Origin: Fasciola hepatica
Lineage: Eukaryota; Platyhelminthes; Trematoda; Plagiorchiida; Fasciolidae
DNA length: 64,000 nt
NCBI GenBank assembly: GCA_948099385.1
Contig: CANUEZ040000029.1
Coordinates: 2,077,501-2,141,500 of the forward strand
Reading direction: 5' to 3'
This document shows positions 1 through 11,164 of this stretch, piece by piece; position 1 is the stretch's first letter; each line of letters begins with the position of its first letter. Both the position numbers and the translations under genes were made by a program. The notes under the pieces were generated by a model. The model did no database searches. It was not told where the DNA came from and saw nothing but the letters and a program-made list of their open reading frames with translations.

Positions 1-2290
1 CTGGGTTTGAACCCAACCGCCATATCTTACGAGTGTATATCGTATATCGCAGCTGTGTTCGACTTCAAGAAATTTTCAAATCCAGGGTTCGTTTCTCATA
101 ATTCCCAACACTGATGCAAATGCTAGCTGTATGTTAGGCATATCTTCGGTACTGTAAGGTGAATCATAGTATCAACAAGACGATGCTGGTAATAGAGCAA
201 CAAATGGTCAGTAATAACGGTTCTCAAGGGATAGTTGAGATTTGAGCCGTCTAAATCATAGCTTGCAAAAGTAACAGACTCGCGTTTTATGGCAGCGCAT
301 ACAAATGTTCCTTATTATACAGTGCAACTCGTTATCTTCTGGGCAGCTCAGGCTTTGGCATAAAATGACCGTGGGTCTTGAAGTTCAAAACTTGTTCATT
401 TTCTATTCTCCCCAAAAATAAAATATCCCAATGGCTAGTTTCAGAAGAATCAGTCGAACCCAAGGACTAGTTGACAATAATTATTTGCCGTGCCTCCACG
501 GATTACACGAGAGGACAAACCGAACTGTCAAGCGAGGATCCATTTCGATAAGATTGTTAAACATTCGGATACTGGTGTTCTGATTGAATCAGCTAGATTT
601 TTCCACTTTTCCTGGTTGACAATTATCTGTGACCTCGATTAGTTATGAGTTATTACACAGACATTCGCATAACCGGTTATCAAACTTTGCTTTCCTGTTA
701 CCCTGTTTGCCAGGCCTATTGCGTCTATCTGAAATTCTGTCGATCGATCAATATTTCCAAAGTTGTTGTGTTCTGATTGGTTCTCAATTTGTCAACCAAG
801 TTCGTCCGTGTAGTGTACTGAGTTTATATGTGTTGGTTGGCACGGTCTTTTTTAGTTTTCTCATAAACTGCTCCTCAGTGCAGTTGTTATTCTCATTTAC
901 GGGATATCGGCTTTGACGAGTCAATGGAGTTTGAGTTCCGGAAAAGGATACATTTAAATGCAAATGTTACCTATCTGCCCTCTCAATATCATTAACTTGA
1001 CAGCCACCAACATCCTCAAATGAACTCCCCTTCATTTAATCGGGATACAATTGTAAGAATATTATTCAGCTTTACCCGATGCTAGCATAACCTATGTGGT
1101 CTTTGACTGCTCCCTCGGCTGTAGATGACGCCAGTAGATAGTTGTTATGTCATCCCACTTAAAAGTACATTGCACTTGTTTCTAAAGGACTACCAGATTT
1201 CCGACGAGATGGTTATCAGATGTCATTTCCTCATTGTTTATTGTCATGATAAAAGTACCTCAAAACGTGAAACCAAGGTCGTATAGTTATACGTGCTTTG
1301 AACTTCTCAGTTCTATCCTCTACCATGTCGTTATTTACTCATTCCCTGCTCGCTTGATTACCCGCTTATGATCACTATCACCACCATCATCGAGAGTAAA
1401 GCCTACATCATCGTTCCGGATATACAGTAATACAATGCCCCACAACCTTGTCATTGCCTCTTCTCATTACATATTTGCACAATAAACTAAAGATTTGATT
1501 GTGTTGCCTTCCCCCACATCCGAAGTCCCAAATGCATCGGCGCTCAGCTCCGTATCAATTCACGTGTACGGACAGTAACCGTATTCGTTTTTGTTACATT
1601 TTAGACCTTCTGATGAAAATAGTATTGTCAGTTATTATTTCCATTTTGTGATATTCAAACAATAAATCCATTCGGGTACAGAATTATAGTCAACCAATTC
1701 AAATCTCCATATTTATACTGAGGCATTCTACCAGTTGATAAAATCATTTTATTACGCTCTCCTTTGAGTAGTATAAGTATTCCCAAATTGGTTACTGCCC
1801 TGAAAGAATGTTTACTAAGCACAAACCAAGATTTCAATTTCTGTATTCATTCTCCTATTGAGTGTTTGAGATTCCACTCACTCACACTTATCGTCCCAAT
1901 TATTCTGTTTCATCCATCCACACATCCCGATCGATCAGATCCAAATGGCAACTCAGTCCCATGGAGAGAATCACACTCGATCATGCAGACTACAGATTTC
2001 AGCATACACATACTCACATGTGTGTACACGCAGACCCACATCCAACGAAATTACTGAACATGATTAGGACTACGACCGATTTCGGTACAACTGGTTGACA
2101 CACGTGAATAAATTCCACCAACGGACGATTGATTGAGAAATTAGGACCTAAAAATAGACATTTGCGACGCAGAAAGTATTCGCCAGCACAGCAAACTGCT
2201 CCCTTACCTATTGTCCCTCAATGCGATTTGAAGTATATTTGATCTTATCAATCGATTCTCCCATTTTTCAACTGATAGAATGATATTCAC
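1..2290. other. No gene seen (equivalent 52253-54544)
   Basis: No open frame here has convincing splice flanks. A 95-codon plus frame at 629-916 is kept in copy 2 (52881-53168) with only a few substitutions, most of them amino-acid changing, so it shows no sign of selection. A palindromic T-arm-like motif, gggtttgaaccc, sits at 3-14 and 52255-52266. In reverse orientation it resembles the internal B box of a tRNA-derived element, but no matching A box was found. Confidence 0.6.
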
Positions 2291-2468
2291 CGTAAGACGA
2301 CCACTTGATATTTCCCGTTTTGAGTAGAACACCTAACCACCAGTCTAGTCCGGGATAATTCTCAACGACTTGGTTCAACGTCACCACATATTTGCGAAAT
2401 ACCCGAAGCTCCTCCGAAATGGAGTCCCCGAATCGCATCGCATCGATCAATTTTATTAGTCGGATCAA
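2291..2468 (-). CDS. Candidate internal exon, unknown protein (copy 1)
   Basis: The minus-strand frame runs from a TGA just upstream to a donor-like G|GTGAAT at 2291. It reads as a hydrophilic then aromatic segment ending in NYPGLDWW, a GVLLK stretch and KWSSYG. No good in-frame acceptor is visible at the 5' side, so the start is uncertain. Copy 2 differs at five bases; three are silent and two fall in one codon that changes Ala to Gly. That excess of silent change is what coding sequence would show, but the numbers are small. The LDWW part loosely recalls the IDW segment near the N terminus of M13 metallopeptidases. That is only an impression and I do not assign it. Confidence 0.3.
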
Positions 2469-4979
2469 TCAAACATTTTTCAACTGTGCCAAACAAAATC
2501 CATCAGATATAAACTCACAAACATCTGGTCCATTCTGCTCATTTTCTCATTGCTGAACACAGAGTGACCGAAAAAAGGGTGGAGAAGACGAATAGCGGAA
2601 CAATAATAATTTTATGGTAGCTTGATTCCCATTACCCGAAAAAACCAGGACAACATAAGAGGACGACAAATGGCCTTTTAGAAAAACTAATTGCAGTAAA
2701 ACAATATAGGCATATACTTTATTATACGTCCATGAAGGCCACAAAACATGCCGAAGAGGCATTTTTCAGTCCAGGGAAGAAACAAGTGGACTGTAAAAAA
2801 TGCTGCTCGATGAAACGAGTTCCCCATGTCAGAAGAAGCACAATCATCCGTGGATAAAATATAATTCAATTCGTTTCATGATGGATTTCTTCCAAGTGTC
2901 ACAGAACAAATTAGAGAAGCATTCGATGGACCGAGGTGTCACATGAGGGGAAGTTTCGTCAGGGAACATAAAATTAGCATTTTCCAGTTCGCTGTCCATT
3001 GGAAAACCTGTAATTGGAATCGGTGAGTGAATCACGTGCACAGAGAGAGAATGTAGATGACCAATATGGCTATATCTGACCGATCGCTAGAAAATAGTCT
3101 GAGAAACTTTGCATTTACTATTGGAAAGGCCTACTGTGACATCAGGAACAAGGCAGTAGAGAACAAGTATGTTTCTCGCAAATTAACCTCCTGGCCAAGA
3201 TATTTACTTTGAAAGGGTAGCTTAACATATCCAAGAGTCATGTGTAAACATGAGAGATAGTGGAGAAGTTGGTTGGTCGGTAATTTTTAAGCATGTTATG
3301 TTGTAGCATGGAGAAAGAGAAGTGATTTGTAAAAGAAAAGCCAGGGTTGTAATACTTGTAGATTTATGTCCAAACAGATTCCGCTGCACCGCACCACGTT
3401 GCACATTGTAGAACAATAATGTTTAATTATCTTCATATAAAACAGCGGTGCTCGAAAACTATGGAAAACAAAAGCCGTAGTCAGTTTACATCACCATGTT
3501 GGAGACAAGTTAACAAACAGTCCTTTCTGCTACCTTACTGAAAATTTCCCTCCTCTTTAAGGCAATGGTCTAGACAATCCTCCATGGTTCGACATTATTT
3601 GTTGCGTATATGACCCAAAACGCAATGTATCAGTCAATTGCATCTCACCCCATCAAATAACGATGGGACCTAATGGTTTTCAATGTCGTTACCATGCGTT
3701 CAATCCAATCCCCGATTGCGTCACAAATTGATGAACCCAATTAGGAATGTGTCAATCATTCGGTTACGTAATTGTTGCTTCTGCTATCATTGTAAAATGT
3801 ATATCTGGGTTCAGAAGGTTGGGTTCGTCCAAAGTTCACGTCATTTCTCCCAGGTTTTGTGATAGTTAGAGTATTATCAACGTATCATTTGTGAAGTTCC
3901 GAAGGTTCAAATTATTGCACTAGTCCTCCTCAAAAAAGTTCATGAGACCCAATGTGATTCCCACGTGAACACCGTTGATTTGTCTGCAAGCCCGACCCGA
4001 GATGTGAACCGGTACGTTTTTTGTTCAACAACCAACAAAATTATATCATTTTTATGCTGATTTTGCGTGACGTGGTCGCATATGATGCATCTAATCTCTC
4101 GAACGAAAACATTCATAAATGGTGAATGAATATCATACTAGACAATATTTTCCCTTTCACAAAGACTTGATCCAAGAGCTTTACCTTGTCGAGACTACTC
4201 TTGATAGGATTTCCGAACACAGATTTATGAATAAACTTCAGTAATTTCACTAGCCATTCCACCAACTGATATCCTAATGCATTTTTCATACAAAAGCCGG
4301 CTCTTCAGGTTCGTGTAGTATTGGACAAACCCCAGCAAACCATAGGAACCAATTGCCGTGGATCATCATGAGACAATAATACGTGATGTGCTTTTTGATT
4401 AGACCCAAAACTCGATGGAAAAGCTCTGTGCAACTCTAGGAAAGTTGTACTGCTGTACAAAAAGTTGAGACTGAATATAAATCACTGAACTGCTTTATTT
4501 TTCTGATCCAAAAATGGGAAACGAAGTTATTTCACTCTGTTTTCCCATGCAAGTAAACCTCAACTGAAGATACCAATTTGCCCTAGGGATAGAGAGTTAG
4601 GTAAGGAAACATATATTTGCATCACCAAACTTGGTTTGAAAGGTGCTACTGAATGGAAGGTTTGTGGATTAGCGCAGACTGTATGAGAGTTTACTAAAGT
4701 AAAAGGGATGAGACATGTTTCTTCAAACTAACGTTGTCTTCGTAACGAAGAGTCCACTGGGGTTAGTGACAGGTGAGTTATGACTATAAAATGATAACAG
4801 ATAAAAAAGGAACGGCAACAACTTACGGGACCTGTGTTCTAACTTCATCCGGATTGGAGCACATGATAATCACACTGGCTGGTCATTATCAGTGGATTCT
4901 AATGTCATTCGTCAAGGCAAATTCTCTTGATTTTGTTTAGATAAAAAGGATAAACTACTGTGAAGCAGAGAGAACATAC
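2469..4979. other. No gene seen (equivalent 54723-57211)
   Basis: No supported exon was found. A strong donor sequence, CG|GTGAGT, lies on the plus strand at about 3024, after a frame of roughly 45 codons. The same frame carries a TAA in copy 1 that is absent in copy 2, and the copy differences there are all amino-acid changing. I therefore treat it as non-coding. The rest is AT-rich sequence without recognisable repeats. Confidence 0.5.
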
Positions 4980-5103
4980 CATTATGTAGACTCTGAACAA
5001 ATACTTCGATGAACCCGTGTGAAGTTGATTTCGAAGTTATTGTGAATAGTAAATAAGAACAAAACAAACCAAAGTGCGAATTATGGCCAGCTTGTAGACC
5101 AAA
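4980..5103 (-). CDS. Candidate internal exon, unknown protein (copy 1)
   Basis: On the minus strand an acceptor ending gacacag at 5104 is followed by 124 bases of open frame and a near-consensus donor G|GTATGT at 4979. The frame is open further upstream to 5148. The peptide has an aromatic and hydrophobic core (FGLFCSYLLF) followed by SHGFIEVFVQSL. It could be a membrane or buried segment. In copy 2 the two silent changes and one Phe to Cys change do not break the frame. A minus-strand frame at 42800-42930 shares the pattern SYLL, SK, HGFI and F, so the two may be distant paralogous exons, or this may be chance. No family is assigned. Confidence 0.3.
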
Positions 5104-5597
5104 CTGTGTCACGTTTTTGTATAAAACAATACCAAGCTTCCAAAACAACTTTGTGCTAAACGGGAAGAATGGAAAACGACACTTAGGAATTTTATTGATC
5201 CGACTGCTTTATGCTTCACACTAAATCCAAAAATGCCAATTCGACATTTATTCTTCTAAATTTGACAACTCTCACGTTTTTTTAAGATCTTTAACTTCTG
5301 TAGACTGAGAAAACAAATCGAGAATAATGTTCTATCTTAGCAATAAAGGACACCTCTCATGGATTATTCAGGATGAGATGATCACATACAAATAATGAAT
5401 TTATGAAGCTAATAAAATAGATAGTTGCTGTCAAATTGCCGAGTGCTTCCTCTGAGTTTCATTGCTGTTTGCAGTACTACAATGTTGACGAAAAGAGTGT
5501 GTAGTCCAAAGCATTGCTCGTCGTGCCTCTCTAACTCCTCAAATGTTCTCCAGTAAAAAAGACTCATATCATCCAAAACTTTATCGAATTTAGCTGA

Positions 5598-5630
5598 CTG
5601 TCAGTGTGTTTGTGTGTGTGTATGTGTTTA
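5598..5630 (+). repeat. GT-rich simple repeat
   Basis: A run of tgtg units with scattered t and a interruptions is present in both copies (57830-57861 in copy 2). The 63-codon frame that starts inside it (5604-5795) is preserved in copy 2 but carries three amino-acid replacements, so I do not call it a gene. Confidence 0.8.
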
Positions 5631-6124
5631 ATTTTACGTGATCTACAACAAATGAGCTGTACGAAGTGCCACATTCATAGTATATATGCAGAAGAAGTGG
5701 GCATGAGTCGAGTTGGAACTGACACCGTTATTCTGGTGTTCGCTTACGCTGGTTACACCCATCAACTGAAACTACAAGACATTGGTGATGAATAACGAAC
5801 GACCGAATATTCAGTAAACTACGACTGTAAGTTACCAAATTTCATCAATCTTCTCAGGTGAATCGTGTTTAGGGCCTAATTTGTCATGTAGTATCCCCTA
5901 TCCTTTTACAGTAAAACGTACAGAAAAGCTATCGTGTCACAGCTGCTACAAATCTGGTTTGTCAAGAAATGATAAAAGAGTCCCACGGGCCACATGAAAG
6001 ACGAATGATCCGATAAATTATTTTTAAACTAATAGAGAATTCAGAATAATTCGGTGAAAAAATTATTCACTCCATCCATCTTTAGGAGGGATTATCTTTA
6101 GCAGTGCGCATCCGCCGTCTAGTC

Positions 6125-6205
6125 CCAACTGACACTCGAACCCGGAATGCTTGATTTTGGATCACACAGGATTTACTATCCACCAGGTTATGCAGGCTAG
6201 CACTC
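6125..6205 (-). repeat. tRNA-derived SINE head (copy 1)
   Basis: Read on the minus strand, a B-box-like gggttcgagtgtc (plus 6132-6146) follows an A-box-like tggtggatag region (plus 6178-6199) at roughly tRNA spacing. Internal A and B boxes recruit RNA polymerase III and are the hallmark of tRNA-derived SINEs. No intact tRNA cloverleaf is evident, so this is an element head and not a tRNA gene. Confidence 0.5.
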
Positions 6206-6384
6206 AACGAGTTGCTCCAAATCAATATTACACACTGATTTTCTGGATTATTTTTTGGGGTTATTTTATGGCGCATTCAAATGGTGAATTGTGACTGACA
6301 AAACCATTTCATTATATTTCACGCAATTACTTGTGAGCAGTGTGTCGGGTAGATGAATATTCCTTTAGATGACTGCCCTTTGGA

Positions 6385-6824
6385 TTTCACCTCTCACACA
6401 CAAACTTCAGATCATCCGATCAACCCTGCACTCAGAAACACCAGACTCTATTTTCGCTCCTATTAAAGCTGCTCAGTATAACACATCCTCCATCATATCG
6501 AGGGTTTGAACACGGGCCTTTTCACCTCAAAGGCGTGTGTCAACAATGCACCAGCCCGCTCCTTTCGAATATGTCGGGCATTTCCACCTGACATACAGGA
6601 CGACATCTGAACAAGCCAAACTCGGTGATTCGGATCACCTTGGACGAGAGTGTGGTGGCAAGGGAGTAACACACACGCCTCTGAGGTGAAAGGGGCCGAG
6701 TTCAGACCCTAGGTCTGGCGGATGACATGCACCACTGATGTGCTGTGACAAGAGCAAAACACGAATCTGGTGCTTCTGAGTGCAAGATTGGTTCGATGGC
6801 CTGAGGTTTGTGCGTGAGAGGCTT
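6385..6824. repeat. Imperfect inverted repeat, arms about 158 bp (copy 1)
   Basis: The left arm, 6385-6542, reverse-complemented, aligns over its whole length with the right arm, 6667-6824, at roughly 70% identity. The best-matched parts are the acacacgcct-tgaggtgaaa end, the tctggtg-ttctgagtgca middle and the gtgtgagagg end. The spacer is about 125 bases. The low identity suggests two older members of one dispersed family that landed in opposite orientation, not a fresh palindrome. The right arm carries an 89-codon minus-strand frame that I treat as a repeat by-product. Confidence 0.75.
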
Positions 6825-6989
6825 CCTACCCGATTCACTGTGTAGCTACTAAGACAAACGGTTCCCAACCCAGTCCATGAACATCGATAAGTCCACGATC
6901 TCACTGTGAGTCTGTTCCCATCTTAATTTACTGTTTTCATTTGAATTTTTCCCACCAGGTTTTGTTCTTAGTTAATCAGGTTCTCAAAT

Positions 6990-7880
6990 TCAAATTCACC
7001 CCCATCCCTTGTTTTGTGCATCAGCATTCGCATGCATTTGACTGCACAAGCCATTGTTCTACCCAATGGATACAACCTCTAATCCACCGCTGCTACCGAC
7101 CAGATCCTGATTAGTGTAGTGCTCTTGATAGTGACGCTAGTCATAAAACGTTCTTCCTCTGAATAGAATTATCTGGCTGAGAACCTAATGTGATGCAGCA
7201 CTCGTCTTTCCTGTCTGATGACCCTTTCAAAATATCATTGTTCTGACACCCCTTTCGTTAACTATAATATCATTATGAGATCATTTAGTCTCCACATCTC
7301 CACAACATTCCTTGTTCTATCCTCGAGTCACCTTCGTTTTCGTTACCTAGGATTTGCCTACGAATATTACTCGTATAGTCTATGGACACGGACGTCTCTG
7401 TACTTTCCTGATTTGCACTTCCCTTCGACCTTGGTCTTCCTCAGTATGCCCTCCTGACTGTTTGTATTCCTCTACTGCTCTTTCTCCCCGATCGCTTTGT
7501 CTGATCGAATCCAACAATACTGGTCTTAGCCTCTCACACCAGACCATGTCATTCTCTCGTGAATGCGCCACCACGTTTGTGCTTCACTCTTGTGTCTATG
7601 CTTCCCAAGGAGACTGTGTCTGTCCTGATTTATCATTGGCCTTTAGATTCCACTAATTAAAGATCCCCGTTGTAAACTCTTTGAATTTGTCTTGGATCAC
7701 TGGTTGTGCGCTTCCTATCCCCGTTTGTCGAACACCTGTTTCTATATTCACAGACTGGATCGCACGCAATTTGAGGTGTCTTGTTCTTTGCCCGTTCAAT
7801 CCGCCCTCATGTAAAGGTCAATCACCCATTGGCTCTCTTTGACTTGGGTTTCGGGTTAGTATTCTGCGAGTCGCTCAAGG
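6990..7880. other. GC-richer, pyrimidine-rich block without an assigned gene (copy 1)
   Basis: This stretch is visibly richer in C and in CT runs on the plus strand than its surroundings. Several overlapping frames are open (7218-7457 and 7354-7656 plus, 7380-7574 minus). In the minus frame the two copies differ only by amino-acid changes (Asp to Glu, Asp to Gly). It could be a remnant of a mobile element, such as an LTR or untranslated part, but I see no terminal repeats, polymerase motifs or target duplications. The copy 2 equivalent is about 59245-60140. Confidence 0.35.
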
Positions 7881-8196
7881 AAGACGATCCTTTATATTAA
7901 TTTTTATCTAGGCTCTGTTGAAACGATCGCGCTAGTGGGATAAATAACTCATCAAGAATTAGCTATTCAGTAAATGTCGTGTGTCAGCACCCTTCGAAGG
8001 GCATCTTCAAACAATCTCACCGAATTTATCAAACGTTTCCTATTTGTGTACATGACCTTTGCAAGCCTGAATGCAACACTTCATTGACAATTCAGATCGT
8101 TGTAGTTAATACTAGACTGCAACAAACTGGCTTGCTTTTGGAAAATGCATCTTTTGATGAATACAGTTACTTGTAAAAAATCCCATAGAACATACT

Positions 8197-8460
8197 GAGA
8201 GCAAAAACGCTTGGATAACAATCTCTTTCTCAGTTATTCGTACTCATACCAATACAACAATAAATGGCTATTCACATCTCTCTCTCAGCACGAATGTCTA
8301 AGCGAATGAAACTGATCACAGTGAAGAATGAAAAGGTGATTGCACACGTGTTCGAAAAAGAGTGGGCCATTGGAATTTAAGTACTTGCAATTAGTGTTCC
8401 TGAGCAAACAGGGGAGAATTGTAGAGACTAACACTGACAGCTTCGACCGCGGCTAAGATG
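8197..8460 (-). repeat. Dispersed repeat, reverse copy of an inverted dimer (copy 1)
   Basis: Reverse-complemented, this segment aligns along its length with 36993-37290. Shared landmarks in order are catcttagcc, a tctctacaat-ctcccctgt block, gcaagtacttaa, ggccca, gaacacgtgtgcaa, cactgtgatca and tattggtatgagtacgaa. Its first base abuts the forward member starting at 8461, so the two form a head-to-head pair. No coding capacity is evident. Confidence 0.8.
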
Positions 8461-8850
8461 ATGCACTTCTTGTTCCCGAACCCATGTCTAACCATTTGAT
8501 TATTCTACATTGTTATCAATTTCACACGTACACACACCAGTGCAGAAACAGATTCAGATTGACCGGTGGTGGTCAAATGGTTCCCGTGGCAGTGTTTCCA
8601 ACCCTTCGTTCCCCGGTTCGAATTCTGTTTGTGAATTCAGTCACTTTCCGCAACTGGCAGCCTTCAAAATGGTCCCAACTCGCCTACTGAAATCCTGCAC
8701 CGTTGTTTCATAACAGAAGAAAGGGGATGAGAAGATTCTAAAGAAGTCTACCCTCTCTTGTTTTGCGATTTATTTGATGGTATACTCTGGTATGAATACG
8801 AATGACTAAAAATGAGCTTGTCCGCTACTCTATTTTGTCTGTAGTATAGT
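8461..8850 (+). repeat. Dispersed repeat, forward copy with a SINE inserted (copy 1)
   Basis: The left part (8461-8564) matches 37095-37178 of the reference copy, and the right part (about 8755-8850) matches 37183-37290, ending in tatgaatacgaatgactaaa and gagcttgtccgc. Between them lie about 190 extra bases that begin with a tRNA-like promoter. It starts internally relative to the reverse member, so the dimer is asymmetric. Confidence 0.75.
8564..8625 (+). repeat. tRNA-derived SINE head inside a dispersed repeat (copy 1)
   Basis: An A-box-like ggtggtcaaatgg (from 8568) and a near-perfect B box ggttcgaattc (8615-8625) are spaced as in a tRNA. The insertion is shared by copy 2 (ggttcgaattc at 60870-60880), so it predates the long duplication. 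Confidence 0.65.
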
Positions 8851-8894
8851 AGGGGAAGATAGGAAGAGGTTGACTCTGATTTTAATCCCACTCC

Positions 8895-9845
8895 GCAATC
8901 ACTGTTTGTTTCCTTCCAAGCCACAACACAGCATCCCACCAACCTTTCCCAAGTACTTGCTTTCCACAGTCCTTCCCTTACTAGTTAGAAGCACACACAG
9001 CTATTGCAATACCACAAGTGGTAAATAATTTGTGCATGAATCAAAATATAGCATGTCTCACTGGTCAGACACAGTGCGATTGGTCATTAACCCCCACCGA
9101 CGGTGATCTGTGGCTGTTACAAACAGCAAGAGAAGACCAGCCGATCAATGGATTTCACAGTGGTTTTGATTGGTCATCAGTTAGAACATGTGAATTTCCA
9201 CTGTTATGGAAATGTTCGACGGTCACAACACGACTAGAAAAGATGACAACAACAACGAACGTAAACTAACGACGTAGACCGAGGCTGGTAGGGCCGTCAG
9301 ATGTGTGCTGGATGCAGCGTTCTTCCGTGGGAGTTGCCGGTGCACTATCTCCCAAGTCAGAAAGAATAAAACGAGATTAGCCGAAGCACAATAAGTGTAT
9401 AAGCAGGTACCAACATCTACAGCAGAGTATGGGAATGACGGTCTGTGCCAAAATGTTACATCACCATTAGTCCCGTGGGCGACCATTTCACACTCTGTTG
9501 TGCGTAAATCAACCAGCCTAGGATGACTGAACTGACGCCAGCAGACGAACGTTTTACTGGTGATTGTGTGGAAATGGAATTATAAATTCCTTGAAGTTTA
9601 TGTTTGATAGACTAGGATGAAACGCAAAAGAGATTGATTTTATATTGAAAAAGCAGCTTATCAAGTCAAGTCAAGTAACTGCTTCTTACACTTCGAGGGG
9701 GAAATAATGAAACTTTTTTCCTACTCGAAAGTGGCTGAACTTGTATGTGGGGAAAAAGTCGCTTTCATTTGCTGACATCAAATTTACAGTATGTATACCG
9801 ACGGATATTATATGTAATAGAAAATTCATTAGCATTTTTCACATC
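8895..9845. other. No gene seen (equivalent 61076-62026)
   Basis: An 83-codon plus frame at 9018-9269 is open in both copies (61199-61450). The copies differ at about ten amino acids, including Trp to Cys and Leu-Trp to Ser-Arg, which argues against a functional protein. A short caagt tandem lies at about 9664-9677. Confidence 0.5.
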
Positions 9846-9925
9846 TAAATGTCCAGCGCCAGGAGCCTGAATTGATCCGGCGACACTCCGCTCATTGGAC
9901 GAATGCCTTACCAACCTAGTTATCA
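9846..9925 (-). repeat. tRNA-derived SINE head (copy 1)
   Basis: On the minus strand, taggttggtaaggcattcg (A-box region, plus 9901-9919) is followed 35-45 bases later by ccggatcaattcagg (B-box region, plus 9866-9880). This is the most tRNA-like promoter pair of the duplicated block. Downstream AT-rich sequence to about 9790 may be its tail. Confidence 0.65.
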
Positions 9926-11160
9926 CGATACGGGTGAGAACAACGCAAGTGGATACTTGGTAATGTTTAGTCAGAATTGATATAAACGGGGTAGTATAAT
10001 CAAATACACCGGGTCAAATTGCACATGCTTACAAAGGTATCCTACTGTCTTGTAGAAGTGATGAAATTTCAAATTACCATAAAACTGATCAGTGTGGGCA
10101 ATGCGTCTAGATGCAGTGCAGTACGTTATAAATGCGAAGTTAGCACATTTTATAATAGGTCATGATAAATTCATTCAATGATTACTGAAAAACGGACAGG
10201 GGTTTGAAATGAGCTGACTCAATTCAGTGGTTTTACTGGAATATGACGTTGTGCAACAGGCAGTTGTTATTGCTTCGTTATTCAACTACAGATGGTGCAA
10301 TTTTACACATCACACAAAACAAGGGTGATGAATCAGAGATTCGTGAGTGAATCTCTTGGTTAATTTGCAATATTTTTTTCAAGTTATGCACTGAGAAACT
10401 TGAGGTGATTCTTTCCAGATGGCTCAGTCGTGGATCAGTGAGAAATGCCAACCACGATTCAGTTTACATGACTGATTGGAATCATTCTAATACTTTCCGC
10501 AAACTCATTAGCTCCGTCTACACAACTGTTCGATTGGACACAGACTAGGTCGTCTATTCTCCGTCAAGAACTCGTGGAACAATCACTCCGTGCTTTTATG
10601 AGCAATCCGCCTGACGTGGTCACCAATACCTGAGTGGATTGCTTACCACGAATGAAATCTGATTTTGACCAATAAAATTGTCTGATTGCACAATAGGTAT
10701 CTAAATCAAACTCGTACATCTCCGACTGAGTCACAAATTTCGGATCCTTTTTCCCACCTCCCTCGTTTCTTTCTTTTGACCTTCGGATGTGTGTAATAAC
10801 TTGAAAGCAAATCGGAATTGAAAACAAGCCTCTGTTTTGTTTGTGAATTCTGTCATCCGAATTTGTTCTGAAACATCACCCAACTGATGCGATATGTTCA
10901 GGCTCAAAGTGCTATTTAAACTCTGTTTCCACGAATTCATTTTCCGTTTCTAGTTCAACAGTGGACGAACATTCCATCTAGAGTTCTTTTCACCCCCTTA
11001 ATATTAAATTAAAAAATATGGAAAGTCAGTTTGCACAATCATGAATAACAATCTGAGCTGTCGTTAATACCCGGTGAATATGAAAACATTTGAATGCAAT
11101 CTAACATCAGTCAGTCAACTCATTCGGTCAAACAAAATGTGTTGAATGAGACTAGTAGGA
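9926..11160. other. No supported gene (equivalent 62106-63325)
   Basis: Minus frames at 10564-10827 and 10731-10940 and a plus frame equivalent to 62644-62838 are open. The plus frame is interrupted by TGA in copy 1, and the minus 10731 frame shows only replacement changes between copies. The shared Lys/Glu-rich minus stretch (QKKETREVGKR) looks protein-like but lacks good splice flanks. Confidence 0.45.
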
Positions 11161-11164
11161 GGTC

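Noticed and set aside
2291..2468. Assignment to the M13 (neprilysin-like) metallopeptidase family
   Set aside because: The only resemblance is a short LDW context. No HExxH or other diagnostic motif is present in the window.
2826..3024. Possible plus exon ending at a consensus GTGAGT donor
   Set aside because: Copy 1 has an in-frame TAA, no good acceptor lies between that stop and the donor, and the nearby differences are all replacements.
5604..5795. 63-codon plus ORF retained in both copies
   Set aside because: It starts in a GT repeat, and the copy differences in it are mostly amino-acid changing, giving no sign of selection.
9018..9269. 83-codon plus ORF retained in both copies
   Set aside because: About ten amino-acid differences, several drastic, between otherwise 97% identical copies.
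10564..10940. Overlapping minus ORFs with Lys/Glu-rich peptide
   Set aside because: No clear splice pair, and changes between copies are replacements only.
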